This document shows positions 32,914-34,576 of a stretch of DNA of 34,576 bases, in pieces. Below the pieces are notes generated by a model. It searched no databases, was not told where the DNA came from, and worked only from the letters and a program-made list of their open reading frames with translations. Made by a program: the position numbers and the translations under genes. The stretch comes from a bacterium (GTDB taxonomy: Bacteria; Desulfobacterota; S145-22): NCBI GenBank assembly GCA_026986155.1, contig JALSPC010000117.1, positions 1-34,576 of the forward strand, in the 5' to 3' direction. How positions within the stretch are numbered: position 1 is the stretch's first letter; the number at the start of each line of letters is the position of its first letter.

Positions 32914-33354
32914 TCATGCTTCGTGCGCAAGCTGGAACGCGGCCCGCAGGCCCAGGAGGTAGCTGCTTACGCCAAATCCCGTGATCTGTCCCTTGGCCAG
33001 GGGAGCTACCAGGGATTGGTGGCGGAATGCCTCACGGGCGTGGATGTTGGAGAGATGCACCTCGACGATGGGGATTGCCAGGATGGCAAGGGCATCGTGG
33101 ATAGCGTAACTGTAGTGGGTCCAGGCCCCGGCGTTGATGACGAGGGCGTCCACGTCCGAGGAGTGGGTTTCGTGAATCTTCTCGACGAAGGTTCCCTCGT
33201 GGTTGCTCTGGAACGTTTCCACCTCGATTCCCAGTTCCCCGCCTAGCTCACTGAGTTTTTGGTTGATCTCTTTCAGGGTTACGGTGCCATACTGGGTGGG
33301 ATCACGCATCCCCAGCATGTCGAGGTTTACCCCGTGCATGACCAGTATCTTCAT
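32914..33354 (-). CDS. aroQ: 3-dehydroquinate dehydratase, type II
   Basis: A 146-residue type II dehydroquinase, which interconverts 3-dehydroquinate and 3-dehydroshikimate. The active-site residues known from the Mycobacterium enzyme are all present: Asn10, Arg17 and Tyr22 (GVNLDMLGMRDPTQYG), Asn74 and His80 (INAGAWTHYSYAI), His100 (EVHLSNIHAREAFRH), Arg107 and Arg111. Small changes from the biosynthetic norm are seen: GVNLD for GPNLN and AIHDAL for ALRDAL. AAAAAAGGAG precedes the ATG. Type II enzymes serve both shikimate synthesis and quinate catabolism; its place beside a transporter and dehydrogenases favours catabolism. Confidence 0.93.
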   Translation of the reverse strand: MKILVMHGVNLDMLGMRDPTQYGTVTLKEINQKLSELGGELGIEVETFQSNHEGTFVEKIHETHSSDVDALVINAGAWTHYSYAIHDALAILAIPIVEVHLSNIHAREAFRHQSLVAPLAKGQITGFGVSSYLLGLRAAFQLAHEA

Positions 33355-33374
33355 GGCGCTTCTCCTTTTTTTAT

Positions 33375-34133
33375 TTATTTTGCCAGAAATCCCCCATCAA
33401 CTACGAGGCATTGGCCGGTGATGAAGGAAGCCGCCCCGGAACAGAGCCAGACCACGGCCTCGGCGATTTCCCCCGGCTGGGCCAGGCGCCCGAGTGGATG
33501 GGCGCGGACGAGATCGCGCTCCCTTTCGGGATTTTCATCGAGGTTCAGGAGGGAAGTCTGTGTCGCCCCCGGGCAGACGGCGTTGACGCGGATCCCGCGG
33601 TCGGCGTATTCCAGGGCCGCCGTCCGCGTCAGGCCCAGGACGCCGTGCTTGCCGGCCACGTAGGGACCGGCCTGAGGGGCGCCCACGAATGACCAGGTGG
33701 AGGCGGTGTTAACGATGGCACCCCCCGTGTTCTGCGAAAGCATGGCGCGGAGTTCGTGCTTCATGCAAAGCCATATCCCCTTCAGGTTTACGTCGATTAC
33801 CGCGTCCCACTCGCCTTCCTCAATGGCGTCCAGAGGTTTTCTCGCCCCGGCGATGCCCGCGTTGTTGTGGGCGGCGTTGATGGGACCCAGCGTTGCGACC
33901 GCGTGGGCCACGGCCCGGGACACCTCCTCCTCCCGAGAGACGTCCGCGCGGAAGAAGCGGGCCTTGCCTCCTCCTTCCCGGATCTTCCAGGCCGTGTCTG
34001 CGCCGCTTTCTTCGGCATGGTCGAGAACGGCGACGGCGGCCCCGCGTTTCGCGAAGGCAAAGGCACTGGCCCGGCCGATTCCGGAACCGGCTCCCGTGAC
34101 GAGGACGACCTGATTCTTAAAACTATTATTCAT
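33375..34133 (-). CDS. Short-chain dehydrogenase/reductase (SDR)
   Basis: A 252-residue classical SDR. It has the cofactor loop TGAGSGIG (13-20), NNAG (90-93), catalytic Ser145, Tyr158 and Lys162 (ASTWSF; YVAGK) and a C-terminal ITGQCLVVDGG. Asp38 at the end of the second strand indicates NAD(H) rather than NADP(H), fitting an oxidative, catabolic direction. The substrate is a secondary alcohol or ketone; in this operon a ring hydroxyl is likely. GAGGAA lies upstream of the ATG, which comes directly after the tctA stop; the aroQ start follows 20 nt after its own stop. Confidence 0.92.
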   Translation of the reverse strand: MNNSFKNQVVLVTGAGSGIGRASAFAFAKRGAAVAVLDHAEESGADTAWKIREGGGKARFFRADVSREEEVSRAVAHAVATLGPINAAHNNAGIAGARKPLDAIEEGEWDAVIDVNLKGIWLCMKHELRAMLSQNTGGAIVNTASTWSFVGAPQAGPYVAGKHGVLGLTRTAALEYADRGIRVNAVCPGATQTSLLNLDENPERERDLVRAHPLGRLAQPGEIAEAVVWLCSGAASFITGQCLVVDGGFLAK

Positions 34134-34134
34134 T

Positions 34135-34576
34135 TCAGACGTTCCTCTCTTTACGCTTCACCCTGGCCGCGCAGCGTTCCCACAATGGAGTCTGCCCGAT
34201 GATCATGGCCAGGATGAGGAGGGTCAGGATGAGGGAAATCGGGTTCCTGACGAGGTCCAGAAAGAAATATCCGGGCTGGTTCCTGACCGACATCATGGCG
34301 CGGCGGTAGGAGAGGTCCATGAGGGGGCCCAGGATCATTCCCAGCACAATGGGGCCCATTTCGATTCCGTAGGTTCTCAGGATGTAGCCCGCGATGCCCA
34401 GGCCAAGCATCCACCAGACCTCCATCAGGTTGTTGTGGATGGAATAGGTACCCACCACGGAGAGAACCACGATGATGGGAATCAGAATACCCTTCGGGAG
34501 CTCCACCATCTTCGTGAAGATGCGGATTCCCGTCAGACCGAAGACCAAGAGGAAAATGTTGGCCAGGACAAGGGAA
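34135..34576 (-). CDS. tctA: Tripartite tricarboxylate transporter large membrane subunit TctA (C-terminal part)
   Basis: The C-terminal ~146 residues of a TctA-family permease; the frame is open to the window edge, so the gene starts outside. TctA is the 12-helix subunit of TTT transporters, which use a periplasmic binding protein (TctC) and a small subunit (TctB) to import carboxylates with the ion gradient. Seen: NIFLLVFGLTGIRIFTK, helices around GILIPIIVVLSVVGTY and LGIAGYILRTYGIEMGPIVLGMILGPLMDLSYRRAM, and the final RNPISLILTLLILAMII helix. As first visible gene of the operon, it implies that an external organic acid is the substrate of the enzymes that follow. Confidence 0.88.
   Translation of the reverse strand, partial: SLVLANIFLLVFGLTGIRIFTKMVELPKGILIPIIVVLSVVGTYSIHNNLMEVWWMLGLGIAGYILRTYGIEMGPIVLGMILGPLMDLSYRRAMMSVRNQPGYFFLDLVRNPISLILTLLILAMIIGQTPLWERCAARVKRKERNV

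Overview
The window looks like a chromosomal stretch of an anaerobic, Gram-negative, GC-rich bacterium of the Desulfobacterota/Syntrophobacterota type. This placement is inferred from gene content: an MlaEFD-type lipid importer, HD-GYP and GGDEF signalling proteins, a tungsten/molybdenum aldehyde:ferredoxin oxidoreductase-family enzyme, acetoacetate-CoA activation with a thiolase, and a tripartite tricarboxylate transporter. No rRNA, tRNA, insertion sequence or CRISPR array was recognised.

Left edge (1-4284, minus strand, visibly less GC-rich than the rest): part of a type III-B CRISPR (Cmr) effector operon. In transcription order it has a very short ORF with a Cas10-like HD motif, a CARF-HEPN accessory nuclease with the DxTHG motif, cmr1, and cas10/cmr2, which runs off the window. 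The last three genes overlap by 4 nt (ATGA), so they are probably translationally coupled. A candidate promoter lies just upstream.

4577-9075 (plus strand): a RelB/DinJ-type antitoxin coupled to a Doc-like toxin whose Fic motif lacks the usual His and Lys. A tight housekeeping run follows: pyrF, rlmB, a HAD-like soluble ATPase, a stand-alone pyruvate-kinase C-terminal-domain protein, an Fe-S family 4 uracil-DNA glycosylase and a nitroreductase.

9076-19508: a membrane HD-GYP protein; a relic of the dacA 3' end with a frameshift; an acyl-CoA synthetase and a thiolase (minus strand) facing an acetoacetyl-CoA synthetase (plus strand), which together suit activation and cleavage of acetoacetate or other short acids; a DUF123 GIY-YIG protein and the D-Ala-D-Ala carboxypeptidase dacA (minus strand); and a PAS-GGDEF-HD-GYP protein. 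A 660-nt stretch without a convincing gene follows.

20172-28010 (plus strand): mlaE-mlaF-mlaD, then a secreted protein built of many Trp-Pro-aromatic repeats (a candidate envelope partner of the lipid importer), a FabH-like ketoacyl-ACP synthase III, an ExeA-like AAA ATPase with a peptidoglycan-binding domain, and a MetE/UROD-superfamily protein.

28024-34576 (minus strand): one compact operon, in transcription order tctA (partial), a short-chain dehydrogenase, type II 3-dehydroquinase, a cupin, a TPP-dependent enzyme of the acetolactate synthase family, a shikimate dehydrogenase-like protein and an aldehyde:ferredoxin oxidoreductase-family enzyme. The set of transporter, alicyclic dehydrogenases/dehydratase, TPP carbon-carbon cleavage enzyme and aldehyde oxidoreductase reads as an undescribed anaerobic catabolic route for a quinate/shikimate-like or other cyclic polyol acid. 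This is the most interesting system in the window, but its substrate is inference only.
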